From Diadema setosum (Eukaryota; Echinodermata; Echinoidea; Diadematoida; Diadematidae): a stretch of 64,000 bases of DNA. The DNA lies in assembly GCF_964275005.1 (NCBI RefSeq), contig NC_092689.1:1123501-1187500 (forward strand). Reading direction: 5' to 3'. Below are positions 1-13,738 of this stretch, one piece after another. Under the pieces are notes generated by a model. It did not search any database. It saw only the letters and a list, made by a program, of their open reading frames with translations, and had not been told where the DNA came from. How positions within the stretch are numbered: position 1 is the first letter of the stretch; each line of letters opens with the position of its first letter. A program made the translations under genes and the position numbers.

Positions 1-555
1 CATCAGTATTATTGAGACGTTGCTTTTCTGTATCACCTTGCCCTGCCTAGAAGACGTTAGGTTCGTCTAATCTTTCCTTGACCGTACCATAGAACACTGC
101 AGGCTCTTAGGATTTTGTCGAAAGTAATTTACTGTGATTGCTGCTTTTGTTCTTAATCATGTCGGCTCATTTCAAATGGTATTACCCTAGTTATGCCGAA
201 GGTTCGTTAATCCGAAACACACGGATTCCCTATACACTGTACCTAAATGTTCGTCAGTCCGAAACACCCAGATTCCATTTACCGATACAGATGCTCGCTT
301 ATCCGAAAATGAAATAGGGTTCGTTAATCCGAACGTTTGTGACATTATTCAGAAGAAAGAAGAATACAAGAATAAAAAACTGTGAGGAGAATTGCACAAA
401 ATTTAACTGACATGAAAAGTGCACACATTTCATGAACTAGACACTGACATAATCATGTTACAGGTAATATTATTTCCCCGATTATTTCTGAAAGAATTAC
501 TATCACAATTATTTGAAGACATCTCTTTTTGTGACTAAATCTTATTTGCTTTATT

Positions 556-586
<31 letters not shown>

Positions 587-676
587 ATATATATAGGCCC
601 TATATATTTATGTATATTCACTTATTTATCTATCTGTGTATTTATGTATATTCACTTATTTATCTATCTGTGTATT

Positions 677-742
<66 letters not shown>

Positions 743-1590
743 TTTATCTATTTATCTATTTATTTATCCATTCATTCATTATTCATCCATCCTCCATACA
801 TTGGAAGGACAGCTCAGATGATGGCCCTTACATCTATTCAATTTTCATGAATCCACCGTACGTAGGCCTACATATTTCGCATATACTGTTGTATTTTCAA
901 TCTATAAAAACCAAATGGAAATGGCTAAACGTTTTCAGATCATGTCACAGTATGTCATAACATTGAATATACATCATTATCATGTCCATGTAGAGAGCAG
1001 TTTGAAGAGGGTGGAAACAGTATGGGGGATGTAAAATGATCTTTATTCTGGTTCCTGAATAATTGAAAATCCGCAAAACACGACTTCTATCCTTAGTCAC
1101 TCTGGCATATCGTTGACACTAGCTGTCGAGTCAACTCAGACGCTATCTATGGCATCATTGTAAGCATTTCGCCCCTTCGACACACTCTAGCATTGCTTTA
1201 CATTTTGCGCATACAGACTTATTATGATTGAGCGGCGGCGACTTGACATGACTTTGTCACCTTTGAAAAGCAGGGCCTTGAAAATGAAAAAAAAAAGTAT
1301 GATAACATGGAACAAACAAAAATGAGACTGATTCAATTTGCTTTGGGCGTCATCATACCGAACACTGATCAAAACATCACATATTCAAACAGAGAAGAAA
1401 ATGAAAATGGCAGAGAGAGAGAGAGAGAGAGAACAAAATGATGGAACAGACAGGTTTTCTTTCTGTTTGTATGTGAACCAAAGATGATATTGGTTGGTAG
1501 TCGTGATAAGTTAGCCGTTATTTGAGATTTTGCATTTTTCTTTTTTGTGCGAGAGTCTCTATGGATGAGCCCTGTTTGTCATACGTCCTA
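1..1590. other. Non-coding flank with microsatellites
   Basis: No gene seen. Contains a (TCTG)n tract around 556-580, a near-perfect (TA)n tract around 681-739 and a (GA)n tract around 1412-1432. Around 186-330 a short motif GGTTCGTTAATCCGAA/ACACCCAGATTCC recurs three to four times, a degenerate local repeat. Confidence 0.6.
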
Positions 1591-1667
1591 GCCACTTGCG
1601 CTAGCTCGACACTCACGAGTTAAATATCAAGAAAAACCTCCCCATAGCTATAGAGACTGACTAAAAC

Positions 1668-1957
1668 GGGCCCCGGAGTTAGACACTGGGCAAATACGGC
1701 CCCATGAACTCGACACTAGGCAGGCAAGGCCCACGAACTAGATGCTAGGCAAATAAGGTCCACGAGCTCGACTTTCTCATACGTACATTAACACGAGCCC
1801 CGTGACGTAATGTCGAGCTCATGGGCTTTAAATGCCTGTGTAGTATGTAGGTCGTGGACAGTATAGCTCGTGGGCCTAGTTTACTTGACGTCAAGCTCGA
1901 GGGCCTTGTTCACATAGTGTCTAGCTCGTGGACTGTATGACTCGTGGGTGTCGAGCT
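1668..1957. repeat. Inverted array of a ~30-bp minisatellite (CTCGTGGGCC core)
   Basis: At 1668-1770 three to four diverged ~30-bp units (GGCCCCATGAACTCGACACT and relatives) run in one direction. At 1815-1957 the same unit recurs in reverse complement (GTCGAGCTCATGGGCTT, AGCTCGTGGGCC, CTAGCTCGTGGAC). A short non-repeated spacer separates the halves. No coding potential. Confidence 0.7.
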
Positions 1958-3540
1958 CGTGACGTGCACCTGATGCAATATGGTATTTGTTCCAAAACAA
2001 TCGTGGCACCGCCAAGAACTAATCAACCTAGTCTCAGTTAGTGTTTTCGCTACTTACAATTAGAAAATTAAAATCTCAAAAAATCAAAACACAAAAGTCT
2101 TTATGTATCGAGCCCTCAAAATTCATATGATGGTTGAGACAGGAAAAGATGATCGTATACTACTTTCACATGCACAGAAATATCACCTTGTACTTGATTG
2201 CATTCTATTACAAATTGTACTTTCGATGAAGGTTCGTAATGATTTCAACAATTTAACCTTGCAGTATACACACCTTGCAAGGAAGTAAGAAGAAAGGGAA
2301 ACCATTTAACGAGTTCTATTTCTGATTTCCAACAATTTTTTTGCTGTTGTCAATTACCCCTCTATGAAACACATCCTTGTCATTTTGGAAGGGGGGGGGG
2401 GATAAACTGATGGGTAATAACGTAGTATAAACCGCCACAAGAACATTTTTATAGTCAACGTGATAGCGCTGAAAGGAGAAAAGCATTTCCGTTGGGCCTT
2501 TCCTTTACCTTTGTACAGGGGAGAAGCCTCAGAAGAGAGATCAAGGAAAAGTCAAGATCTCATGTTAAAGGCAGAATCCCTTTTTCGCAAAGAAGAGCAT
2601 GGACATTCCACTGACTCCATCATTAGGCATTTTGTTAGGTGAGAACTGAAACAGCTCGAACAGAACACCACATAATTATTTCTATTTCGGAGACAGCTTC
2701 TGTCCCATCAAATCAGAAATCGAACAATAAAACTGTACGCATACTGTTCATTTCTATTGAATAAGTCAAGTAAAAGGCAAATACATGTAGACAAAGTAGT
2801 CTACATGATTACTTATTTCAACATAATTATTTACGTCTTTCATCAAGTCATGTTGAAAGGAGGCGGTGTCGCCTGCCATTGTCTGCTATCAGTTTTAACT
2901 ACCAGTGGTATTGGAGATAACAATGATGTTGATGATACATTTCATTGCCTTGAATACGGCTAGCTCTTTTGGGGTGTTACTGAAAACATCTCTCTAAATC
3001 AACGGTAAATTGATTCTCTGATTTTTTCCCCTTTTGTGTCAAGCTCTGATCCCACAAGCCACGTGTCTTATATTTTTTTTTTCAACCACACAATATTCTG
3101 CTTATTGGAGCTAACCTTTGCTTTCGTGAAATTATTGCTTTTGGTGTCAATGATGGCGCTTCGAGACACAATGTATAGGTTCTCGGTTCATAAAGTGGTT
3201 GCAACATACTATTTGTTAGCTGTTCATACCTTTCGACGGCTAGCTGAGTATGAAGTAAGATGTTAAGGTCTGTACAGAGGTGAAAGTGACGATTAAAGTC
3301 ACATTTGAAGAAAGTCAATACTTGACATTTGACTGTCCTTCCTTTCTGTTCTATTGTAGGCCAGTCTGTAGAGTCTTATCTGAAGGGCAAAACTGAAATA
3401 AGAATAGACTGATACGATTCCCATCTGCCACGTCTGGAAATCACTTACGACTTACTGTATAGTGAACTTCAGATGATTTCGTTTTAAAGGGATCTGACAT
3501 GCCCGTATTACGTGTTTACTTTTAGTAGGTTGTGGCGGTT
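1958..3540. other. No recognised feature
   Basis: AT-rich unique-looking sequence with a poly-G run near 2391-2400. Short reading frames here show no family resemblance or splice support. Confidence 0.4.
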
Positions 3541-3546
3541 GTGGTT

Positions 3547-3765
<219 letters not shown>

Positions 3766-4977
3766 AGTAGTCTCATGCCGGGAATATTTCTTTTTCTCTT
3801 TCTCAGTGATTTTCCTCTTTACTTGACATTTTCTGCACATACACAATATCTTCTTTTTTTTTTATCTCAGATTTTCTTTTCCATTCCGACCCAGATTATC
3901 GTCTCCCTAGGACGCAAATATCAAGATGAGTGAAAAGAGACTAATATATGAATATTTATTGAATTAAAATTTGTAGCAGATGTTCATGGCCTTTATATAT
4001 TCCGATATGCCTATATGATAGGCTGTCATAGTGATGGGCGTTAAATGTATTGATGTGTGAGGGGTGAGGGTTTAGAGGGTTTAGGAGAGTCACGTGGGTA
4101 CCCCCAAAATGATCTGCGTTATGGGACAGCTCGAGTTTGGTATGCTCTGTTAGCCTGGCTGGTATTGAGGTACAGTCCGCTTCCTGATTCAGAATACAAC
4201 GTCATCAGCGGTTTGTATGGTAAAGTGTAATTAGATAATGTATTATAATACCATGATATATTTTGGGGGCAATCATTTGTTGTTATCATCAATATTTTTT
4301 TTTTCTGTTTTGGATTTAAAATAACGGGATTCGAATGTTCTGCACCTTCTTGTGGGTGGGATATGAATGATACGTGGCCTGTACAGAAAAGAAAAAGTTA
4401 TTTTGATGATTTTTACAGCGAATTGCGTACTGACGTGATTACGCCAAATGTACATGATTATTATATATTCTCTTCTTACTAATTAACAGGAAAGTTATAT
4501 ACTGAAAACGAGTTATTTCACTGTTATCGTGACACTGGAGATGATTTTCAGGAGATTTGATTGGTATCAGCGTCTGCAGCATAAATACAGTGTTTCTACA
4601 AGGCTCACATATTAATTTCCACCATAATAGCATAATAATACGTTTGTATGCTATGCAGAATCGAGTGCAGGGCTGGCGATTGCTCGAGTAGTCCTTCAAA
4701 CCTGCTACGCAGTTAATAAATTTGAGTACCCTGGTACCTGTCCCGTGGTGTATAAAGAGCATAGCCATGATAGCGCTTGATTGGAAGGCATGGTCTTATT
4801 GTTTCTTTGGTTGGTGGAAGCTCTTGTATTAGGCCCTATTCATCTTGTATGAGTTCGTAATGCATTGTGATTCAGTTGACTCGGATGCGTTTGATATAAG
4901 TTGGAGGAAATAAAAATCTCACTCTCATAAATTTCTGTGGTCGAGACAATCAACATGCGGCATAAGAAAGGAGATAC

Positions 4978-5008
<31 letters not shown>

Positions 5009-5620
5009 ATGCTCTTATACATGTCTCTATAGTGAGATATACATGTACTCGTGTATACAAAGTACCATGTATACTTATTGCCATGGATATTAGGCAGAGG
5101 ATAAGTTGTTGGGTCTGGGCAGGGGCGAGGTTTCAAAGTAAAAGGAATCGCATCTGCAGAACAAAAATGGTTGTAAAATCTAATATTATAAATACATAGC
5201 TGTTGTAAATGTGATTTAACAAAATAATTATGGCTGTATAATTATGACGACTCCAGTACATGTGTATAATAAAAATCAGGTAAAGTGTATTTAGTCGGAA
5301 TTTACGAATATACATTTCTAAGGGTTCTTGGTAATAGTTACCCCCCCCCCCCCACTCCAAAAGAGGGAGGGTCTTAACATTCTGAACCTATAAATCTTTG
5401 GTATTTTGGAATGTTATGGAACTAAGAAATGCAGGGGAAAATATCAACACGGAAATCTCGTCATTCTATACTAAACTACTGAACAGTGATTTTTGTTCTT
5501 TGAGCCCATTTTTTTATTTTGAAGGCAGGCAAGTGTGAAAATAAAAGCCCAAACAGTGAAAAGCACGCCTTTTGTAAACACGTTTCTAATACTTATCTGC
5601 TACAGAGATGTAGAGTGTTA
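3766..5620. other. No gene seen; (GT)n tract and poly-C run
   Basis: AT-rich sequence with a (TG)n tract at about 4980-5009 and a poly-C run at 5341-5354. No exon or RNA gene recognised. Confidence 0.4.
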
Positions 5621-7720
5621 GGAGCAACGGCGTAAATCCGTACTGAGGGGGGATGATCGGCGATAGTCACCATCACCACGATTACAAGCCCATAACCGGA
5701 CCTGGGGGGGGGGGGGGGGGGGGAAGCTTGGTTCCCCCCCCCCCCCACACACACACACTTTACAGGGATCGAATGTCCCACTCTTTCGCATTCAAAGTGG
5801 GAAGGAAGTGGCAGCAAAAATATGAAGACTTTCAGTGTTCTTGTTTTTGTTTGTTTGTTTTTGTTCTTGTTTTTGTTTTGTTTTGTTTTTTTCGGGAAAT
5901 TTAGTTTGTCAGTCAGAGAAGGTGGGAGGGGATAAGCCCTATTCCCCATCCCCCCTTCCTACACGAGGGAGATTCTGTTTGGTGCACACATTTTGTGGCA
6001 TATTTTGAAAACTGTTTATGTTCAGAGTGTAATCACAGTCTACTTGTATACATAGGGGCGGGGGGGGGGGGAGGGGACGGGCGAGGAGGGAGAAGGCGTG
6101 GGCGAGTGCTAACACCACCCATCTAGTTTTCTATCAAAAAACGAAAACTGTCTACGTTCAGAGTGTAACCACAGTCTACTTGTATCAATAGGGGCGGGGG
6201 GGGGGGGAGGGGACGGGTGAGCAGGGAGAAGGCGTGGGCGAGTGCTAACACCACCCATCCAGTTTTCTATCAAAAAACGCAAGAAAATTTTCCTCATTTC
6301 GGGAATCATTAGGGATCATAAAGATATGTTTGCCCCTCCCCTCTTCCTCCGTCCGCGCTCCCCGTCCTCCAGGATTGACGCCCCTGCATAATCAGAGGGT
6401 GCTTTTGCATTTTTAGAATTCAGATGAAAATATCTCGTAAACACATTTATGATGTAATCTGGGAGAATGTCAATCCCAGAAGTGTATACCATTTTTTTTA
6501 GGGGGGGGGGGGAACCCTCCGTTAATTGAAAGTATCTAGATATCTCCTCCCATCCATGGAACATTTGCATTTTCTTTAAACTGAAGTAACAGACCTGGTG
6601 CACACTTTAGATGAAACATTTTAAAATCCGTCAATCTAAAGTGTATTAAGTAGAAAGGACTGATCGGGGAGGGTATGGAAGGGGTTAGGCCTATCCCCCT
6701 CTTACGCGAGGGAGATTTTGTATTTTCAGTATTGCAATTCAGCCATCTTTGGGTGAAATATTTAGACAGTTTTCTATCAAAAAAGTAAAAACATTTCCAC
6801 ATCTCTGGAGTTACGAGGAGGAGCAAAATGATATGTTTGTCCCCAATACTTTTATGAGGGAACCATCCCTTCCCCCTCCATCGACGCCTCTGCATATATG
6901 AGGGAGCTTTTGTAAGGGAAAGATCTGCTGCACACTCTTTGTTAAAATATAAGGAAATACGTCAATCTCAAAAGTGTATAAAGTATATCGAAAGGGACCC
7001 AGTAGCGGAGCTTTTGCATATTATGATTGCAATTCAACGATGCGGTGCATAGTTCTGGCGGTAGTTGGACAATTTTCCATAAAGAAAGTTCGAAATTTGT
7101 CTTCATCTTTGGAATTGCTTGGGGGACAAATGATTTGTCTGCCCCCTATGCAACATTTCCGTAGGGGCGGGGCAAATGCCCCTTTGCCCCCCCCCCCCCC
7201 CCCGATAGATTCGACGCCCCTGATCATCCCTGGGTATGCCCGTAGATGTATCAGAGTCATCATCGTTTCAGGAATGATTCGGGAAATGGAGGGGGGGGGG
7301 GTTCAATTATGGCGGTATAGTTTTTGTTATTGTTTGTTTGTTTTCGAACATAATTTGCAGATGGTCCCGAGTTGCTCACGTCGTGTTTACTTGTAGTTGT
7401 CAACGTCTGGACCATACCTTATGTCGATATTACTTTCTTCGCGAGCGAGCGCTTGAGAAAATTATGTATACATTATCCTGCAGGATAGAATACTGTTCAG
7501 CTCTGTTACCTGTCTGAAGGCGGGCGTACGAACGTCATGTAATATGCCAAAATTGATACAATCACATCTTTGCTTCCTCCATTTTTTCTCAAATTTCAGG
7601 GGGGGGGGGGATGATTGTAGAGGCCATCCCCCCTCCTCCATTTCTGGGGGGATATAAACCCCCCCCCCCCACCCCACCCCCCCCCCCCCCCCCCCCGGAT
7701 TTACGCCCATGGTTAGGAGT
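5621..7720. repeat. Poly-G/C-rich interspersed repeat cluster
   Basis: Several runs of 10-20 G or C (5703-5723, 6060-6071, 6196-6207, 6501-6511, 7188-7203, 7600-7610, 7660-7697) are embedded in related segments that reuse phrases such as TTTTCTATCAAAAAA, GACGCCCCTG, GCATTTT and GGGAGCTTTTG. The ends carry GCGTAAATCC (5630) and its reverse complement GGATTTACGC (7697-7706), so the block may be one or more nested elements with inverted ends. No credible ORF. Confidence 0.6.
6034..6293. repeat. Tandem duplication, ~136-bp period
   Basis: CACAGTCTACTTGTAT starts at 6034 and again at 6170, and the following G-run, GAAGGCGTGGGCGAGTGCTA and TTTTCTATCAAAAAACG are repeated with only a few differences. 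Confidence 0.85.
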
Positions 7721-8054
7721 CAAGCCACGACGTCCCGGCCAAACGAAAAGGTGTGTGCTAGCATCTAAAATCTGCATAATAATAGTTTCGTCCTTTTTAT
7801 ACAATGCAAAGACTTTGGCAAACACTGGTCTGAGAGCTTATCCCAAATCGCATGGTATGTGTACCGGGTTTTGTTATTTCTGGGTCCCATTCTGTTGGTT
7901 TTTTTTTTTTTCTCTCTCTCTCTCTCTCTCTCTGCGTGGGTTCCTTGACATTTCCTGAAAATATAATTACGTGTATAGATAATAAACTGAGGGCTTTTAA
8001 GTACATATTTTATGTATTAATTGTTTTAGGACTGATTTACATTGAGTGCGTTTA

Positions 8055-8312
8055 TGCAGAGCTCGACTTTTCTTTTTCTAGTGGCCCGTTCGGGCCAATA
8101 ATATTAACCTATGAATTCGAAAGTTTGGTGGCCCGAAACAGAAATGCAGAGACCCGAAATAAGGAAATATAAAAACTCTTTTCAATTTTAGCTGCCCGAT
8201 CGGGCCACCAAAAGATAGTCCTTTGGAAACTTTGGTGGGACGACATCCATGACATCAATTTTTATAAGCCCCGGGCTCCGGGCCATGTCACTGCTAATAT
8301 CGAGCCCTGGTT
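8055..8312. repeat. Interspersed element with GGCCCG/CGGGCC palindromes
   Basis: Bounded by GAGCTCGA (8059) and TCGAGCCC (8300), with repeated inverted words GTGGCCCGTTCGGGCC, GGTGGCCCGAAA and GCCCGATCGGGCCACC. It resembles in layout the 180-bp repeat at 31278 and 45512. No coding capacity. Confidence 0.55.
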
Positions 8313-10740
8313 TATGACCTCCATTAGCTGAGCACTGCATACGTTCAACCTAAAATTGGTACATGTATTGTTATGTCGTTATTTTACAAAAGGTGGACCT
8401 ACTTTATTGTTATTGGTAATCAACCATTGGTAATGTTTATAGTCCTTGTTTTACACAGTGTAATCTATTGCTGACTTATCAGTGGCATTGTTTTAGTCTG
8501 GATTGGATGCTAAAGTATATTGTGCAGCAATAATATTGTTAGTTTGAAGGTACATGCCGTATATTCTTTTATTGTTGCTTTTTCATGTTTTTAAGGACAT
8601 GAGTCTACCATGCCAATGAGATTACACCGAGTAATCTGCAGTACAATGTGTAGTTTCATAAATAGAGTGCCTTCTTTGTGAAATCAGTTTGCACTTGATT
8701 GAATTGCTATACACTGACATGCTTTAAACGATAATTCTCCACCGCCCCCTCCCCAGATCATGCAGATATTCAGATTTTCAGATTGTATTGTGAACAATGT
8801 TTGAAGACCCGAGTCTGCACCAACAGACCATTACAGGAAAAAAAAAAAAAGTGTTCGATAGTTTCAGTACTGTAGTAGTTTAGACCGGAAATGCTCCCTT
8901 GGCCGGTAAGTCTAAATGGTCTCTAATCGTCCTCACTAATTCCAAAACTAACCCTATTCCTCTTTTATTAGCAGCTTTTCCAACCTGGGTATATATACAG
9001 TCTACATTGATTGAGTGCAGATAATAAGCCTGGGAAGACGGTTGGCTCACTCATTTTGCAAGAGGGAGGAAAGGGAGAAAGGGACACGAAAAAGAACACT
9101 CTCAAACTTTCTTCTGTATACATATACAATGTACATGTACGTAACGTTGTAGGTCTCTCGCTGCATCATTCTAATTAATCGCGACTATGTTTGTGCTTGA
9201 TTTCCCCTCCATGTGATATGAGTATCCCGATTTGCATTTACAATGCAAATGTACAAAAATATGTTTTTTAGAGGCAAGAATTTTCTATGATTTACCTTCA
9301 CCCTATTACACCCCCACAAATCCCCCTTTTTACTTCTCTTCCCACTCAAGACCAATGCTTGTTGTGTATGTTTACATCTACATGTATCATGTATTCCCAT
9401 CGACGATGTAACGATACATAGGGAATTATCAACAACAACAACAACAACAACAAGCAACCAACAAACCATACCCAATTTAAAAAATGTTTCAATAAGTACA
9501 CATTCTGGCAAATATCATTATTATTCCAATATTTATTTACACAAACAAAAATCTATTCATCATATCATACATACATGTACCACTCTGTAGCAGGTGGCTA
9601 ACTAACACACAAGGAGAGACGTCACAAATAAAAATTAAAAGCATATTTACAGTACAACATCATGAACATGTCTTTGCTTACATGTTTAAATGATTGTACA
9701 TTGTATAAGCATGGGTGTGGTATACTCTCCGACATCAAAATGTCACTGGCTTGGAAAACTACCACGGGAAACTTGTTAACATTCATCACCTGAGTAGCTG
9801 TGTTATGAACATTGCAAAATTGAAGAATTTTAGGGGGCGGGGGTTGCTTTATGTTAAAGTTAATTTTCTCTGTTTCATCAAAATAATCTGGGCTTGGTTT
9901 TGCTGTCAGATAACATTTATGCTGTAGCTTAGTTAAAATATCCATGAAATTCTTGTTCATATACCAATGCTTTTAACATCATGATTTCATTTCATTTCAT
10001 TTCTTTTATTCCATTATGCATTTTTTTTTTTTTTTGGGGGGGGGGGGGTATCGCATAGAAATTCCTCTAGAAAACAAACAAACCAAGGCAACATGTGTCT
10101 AATTGTGTTTCATTATGTTAACATAGCCTATCTTATGCCAATGCGAAAAGGCAATTTGCAGAACACATTTCATTTGACCATACATGTACAAACTTATCAA
10201 AGGTCAAGGAAACGGGTCACCTCAGGTACCTTGTACGTGTACATTGGACCTTCAGAGATTGTGCATATCAGCATCAAGGAAAATAACTTTTGACTGCCTA
10301 CAAATATAGGCAGTACATGTATATGTTTACACTTTATTCATTCGCTTTCATCAAATTTTATATTTACCATTCGTAAGATAAATGAATGAAAGGACGGGTA
10401 CAGATAAATGACAATCAGAGAGAGAGAGAGAAAGAAAAGAAAAGAAATTAAAGGACAGAGTGCTAAAATTTGTCAAAACTACAGTGCTACAGTGTTCTAT
10501 ACCTTCATTTCTATGTGCCTTTGTAAAAGACACAATTGAATGTAAGGTCTACTCAGTAACTGCCATTTTGTAAATGTCCTGTTACCTTGTATGTGCACAC
10601 ACACACTTATATGCATTGCCACAATTCTAAATGGTGACCCCAATGTACCGCTTACAGTGTACATGGATTATTGCCCATTTCAACAATTCCCCTTGAGATA
10701 ACAGACAAAACAGATAGGAGTATAAAGATACACGTAGTAT

Positions 10741-10789
<49 letters not shown>

Positions 10790-10799
10790 GTAGATAGGT
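10741..10799. repeat. (GATA)n microsatellite
   Basis: About 14 near-perfect GATA units ending in GGTAGATAGGTA. Confidence 0.95.
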
Positions 10800-11749
10800 A
10801 CAATGTATTGATAGATTAAAAGAGGAAGAAAAGGTGAAAATAAGAAATATAAAGTCTCAAGGGATAACATCATGGGAAGCAGTGGTTCTGGGCTCTACGC
10901 CCCGGACATGTCATGCATTGTATGCGACTCAGAGTGGTCTAAAATGAGAGCTGCACTGAAGAATGCTCACAGAGCATGGAAATAGAGACGGGTTCAGAGT
11001 TCTGGTGAACCCTGCAGTACAACCAGGGATATTCACCGATATATAATTACATTTGTATAACTGTTCCCAAATGCAAAAATACAGCTGGTTTGAGATATAC
11101 ATTTCCAGTGAGAGGCTCGGCTTTGATTATCAATACCACCACAGTAGGTAAAAGGATTATTCTACATAAATAGATCAAAAATCCACTTCATTTCTGTACA
11201 ATCTCACCTATGCAAAACTCTAAAAATGCATATGCGGTGCATACTGTTGTTATCATGCCTCTTCAGTCACACAGGATTTGTACAGAATCCACACACTGCA
11301 GAAAGTAAAATGCGGTAAAATATGGAATGGGACACACTGAAGGACTTCTCCTCCAAGATTTAAGAAAGGCACGATGCAGATTTGGAGAGCTGGAGCAGAA
11401 TGAAGGTTGGATTTTGCAGAGAAGTCTGCTAGAGGAAACGAGAGTTTGTAAGTACTGCACACAGGACATGATCTTCATTGGATGGGACTGTTATCATTCG
11501 AACAAAAGGGTACAATTCAGAACTAAGTACAGCTGTTGTCCTGCTTGCATGCTAGAAAATAAAACATAACCTTAAACAGTTTGCCTGTAAAGTTACTAGT
11601 GTTATTAGTGTATTGTCTGCCTAACATAGGTAAAAGACAAAACCAAGGTTCTCTCTATCACAAGAAAAATGATTGTACCCAGGAATGTACAATGTACCTG
11701 TATGTAAAACTATGAACTCACATCGATCTAGATCGATCATAGAGCAACT

Positions 11750-11905
11750 ACCTGGGGCCCGTTTCATAAAACTTGTCATTAGTGACAAGTTGTCATGGAT
11801 GTGACAAGCTACTGAAATCCTTGCATCTGATTGGCTGAGAGCAAATTTGTCATAGAAATGTGGTAGTTGTCGCTGATGACAAGTTTTATGAATCGGGCCC
11901 CAGGT
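11750..11905. mobile_element. Foldback MITE, GGGGCCCGTTTCATAAA family
   Basis: The first 29 bases (11751-11779) pair with the last 29 (11876-11904) with a single mismatch. Internal ACTTGTCAT/ATGACAAGT and GTGACAAG words add more pairing. A 156-bp palindromic non-coding element with the structure of a MITE. Confidence 0.8.
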
Positions 11906-12305
11906 GATCAATCTTAAAAATAACCATAAAATAACATACTTGGTAAGAGAGAAGAACTATTGTAAGTCATGCCTGATTAAGACCCGTACTACAATCGGCA
12001 CCCACAGGATATGACTCATATGGGTTTGCTGTATTTCAGCTATAAATAAAAATGATATCCCTCATATTTACTTACTAGTGTAATTCTACTCCACCCCACC
12101 CCCCACCCAACACAAATAAAACATATGTACAGTAATCATTTTTCTGTACCTTAGCCATCACACACCATTCACTGTATTTAGCTCATACACATTCTATACA
12201 CATTTTCTGAAAATAAAACATCTTTTCTTTTTTTTTTTTAAATTAAAGATTATCACATCTCCATTTCAAACCACTGTGGGCGTTCTAAGACACTTTTCCC
12301 TACCC

Positions 12306-13607
12306 TTTATTCCCTCAATGGGAAAAGCAACTTGGGTCCAGATTTCAAACTTCAGCACACTCTTGAAAAATATGGAAATGACAGGTGTATACCAAAAGTC
12401 AGCTCATGTTACATGCTCAGAGTTACAAAATTTGGAAGATGTGCACTTCACGCATATTGACCTCCTTGGATTAATCCTACATACTTCATGAAAGCACAGG
12501 CTCTTTTGTTCTTTAATGATGTATAAGTTAATGCAGTAATGATGTTCATATGGGTATACAAACATCAAGTTGCTGTTCTCTTGAAGAAAAGGAAAATTAA
12601 GCAAGAGCAGACATTACCCTGTAGCTGCATTGGCCTACATAAAGATCAGTCTTACTGAAGTATTTTGAGAGAGCTTTACATAATTGTTTACATCTGTTGT
12701 TCATTATAGAAATGGTTACATCATGAATAGATGCTCTCTTTAACTGAATATCGCTTGCACTGTTAAAACCCCACTTTCAAGGTTTGGCACACGTTAAAAA
12801 TCAGAATGGCTGCAATTTCACTTCATGAGTAATTCACTCAATAGCTGTTAAGAACAGGATAAACTGACATCCTAAATATTGCAGCTAGTTTCCCCACAAG
12901 AAATCTCAATATACATTGTATTACTCTTATTGCTCTATGTTGAGTAAGCAGAAATTGTTGACAGTATGAAAAGAGCAAGATCCTAGCAAAAAGGATGAAC
13001 AGAGCAATGCATCTAGTGCACATATCAGTCAATTGTAAAAATTTAGAATTATGAAATAAATCTGCTACACTTTAGTTAATAGCATCATCCTTGAACTCTC
13101 AACACACTATTAGGTTTGCTTCAATAAATAGATGGCTCAAGGAAGCCCTAGGGAAACATGTTTAGCTTCAATGCAAGCATTTTGTACAAGTAGCACTAGG
13201 GTAAAAATGGTAAAAATGTGTTTACTAAAACTGTTGGGAATTCAGGAACATGAGATGCAACAATGATGTTCAGTGCATAAGAACAATTTTGCCTTTCCTG
13301 TGCCTTGGACAGAAACGAGGAGTTTGTAAGTATGAGTGAATTGCTCTCACAGAATAATGAGACGGATAACCCGCAACTCCACAAGCTTAATCCCTGGAAT
13401 ACATACTCGGTAACATGGATTAAAGTTTGGACAGGAGGTGTTCGATGATCTCTAAGAAAGCTCTCACAAGAATTCCTTAACCCACTGGCAATGGAGAGTA
13501 CACACACATAATCACACAACCCACATGTAAACACACGCTGCAGAGGCTTCAGATATACAGAAATAATAAAGACCAAAATATCATCCTACAGGATGGCTTT
13601 GCTTTTA
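12306..13607 (-). other. Likely 3' UTR of the SLC28-like gene with candidate poly(A) signals
   Basis: Downstream of the stop codon no further exon is seen. On the minus strand an ATTAAA lies at 12517-12512 and an AATAAA at 12311-12306, either of which could end the transcript. No transcript data are available, so the end is a guess; another AATAAA-type site occurs near 9532. Confidence 0.3.
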
Positions 13608-13738
13608 TCATGAGGTAATTGTTGTGAACAGCATTGTTGCCATAGAGCCAGCATCAGCGCTCATTGTTGCCATAGTGCCAACATCAGCGCTCATTGTTGC
13701 GTTAGCCATGACGACTGGCGCCGGTACAAATAGCACAC
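13608..13738 (-). CDS. SLC28A3: SLC28-like exon 11 (terminal exon, residues 604-646, repeated C-tail)
   Basis: After a CT-rich tract and TCTCTGCAG, the exon begins GT, completing Gly604, and continues [15 protein letters not shown] to a TGA at 13610-13608. The tail holds two tandem ten-residue units ([20 protein letters not shown]) plus a partial third, from a 30-bp tandem repeat in the DNA. NAT at 616-618 is an N-glycosylation sequon in a tail that is extracellular in animal CNTs. The tail is much shorter than in human CNT3. Phase agreement with exon 10 supports it; this sequence is not family-conserved. Confidence 0.82.

Larger units (their letters stand above)
8313..12305. other. Gene-free flank downstream of the transporter
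   Basis: AT-rich, with many TACATGTA words, a (CAA)n tract at 9430-9452, a GATA tetranucleotide tract at 10741-10799 and a poly-T/poly-G junction at 10021-10048. No exon recognised apart from the foldback element described separately. Confidence 0.4.

Noticed and set aside
610..960. 116-codon frame with alternating Tyr/Ile
   Set aside because: It is a translation of the (TA)n microsatellite and flanks, with no protein-like composition.
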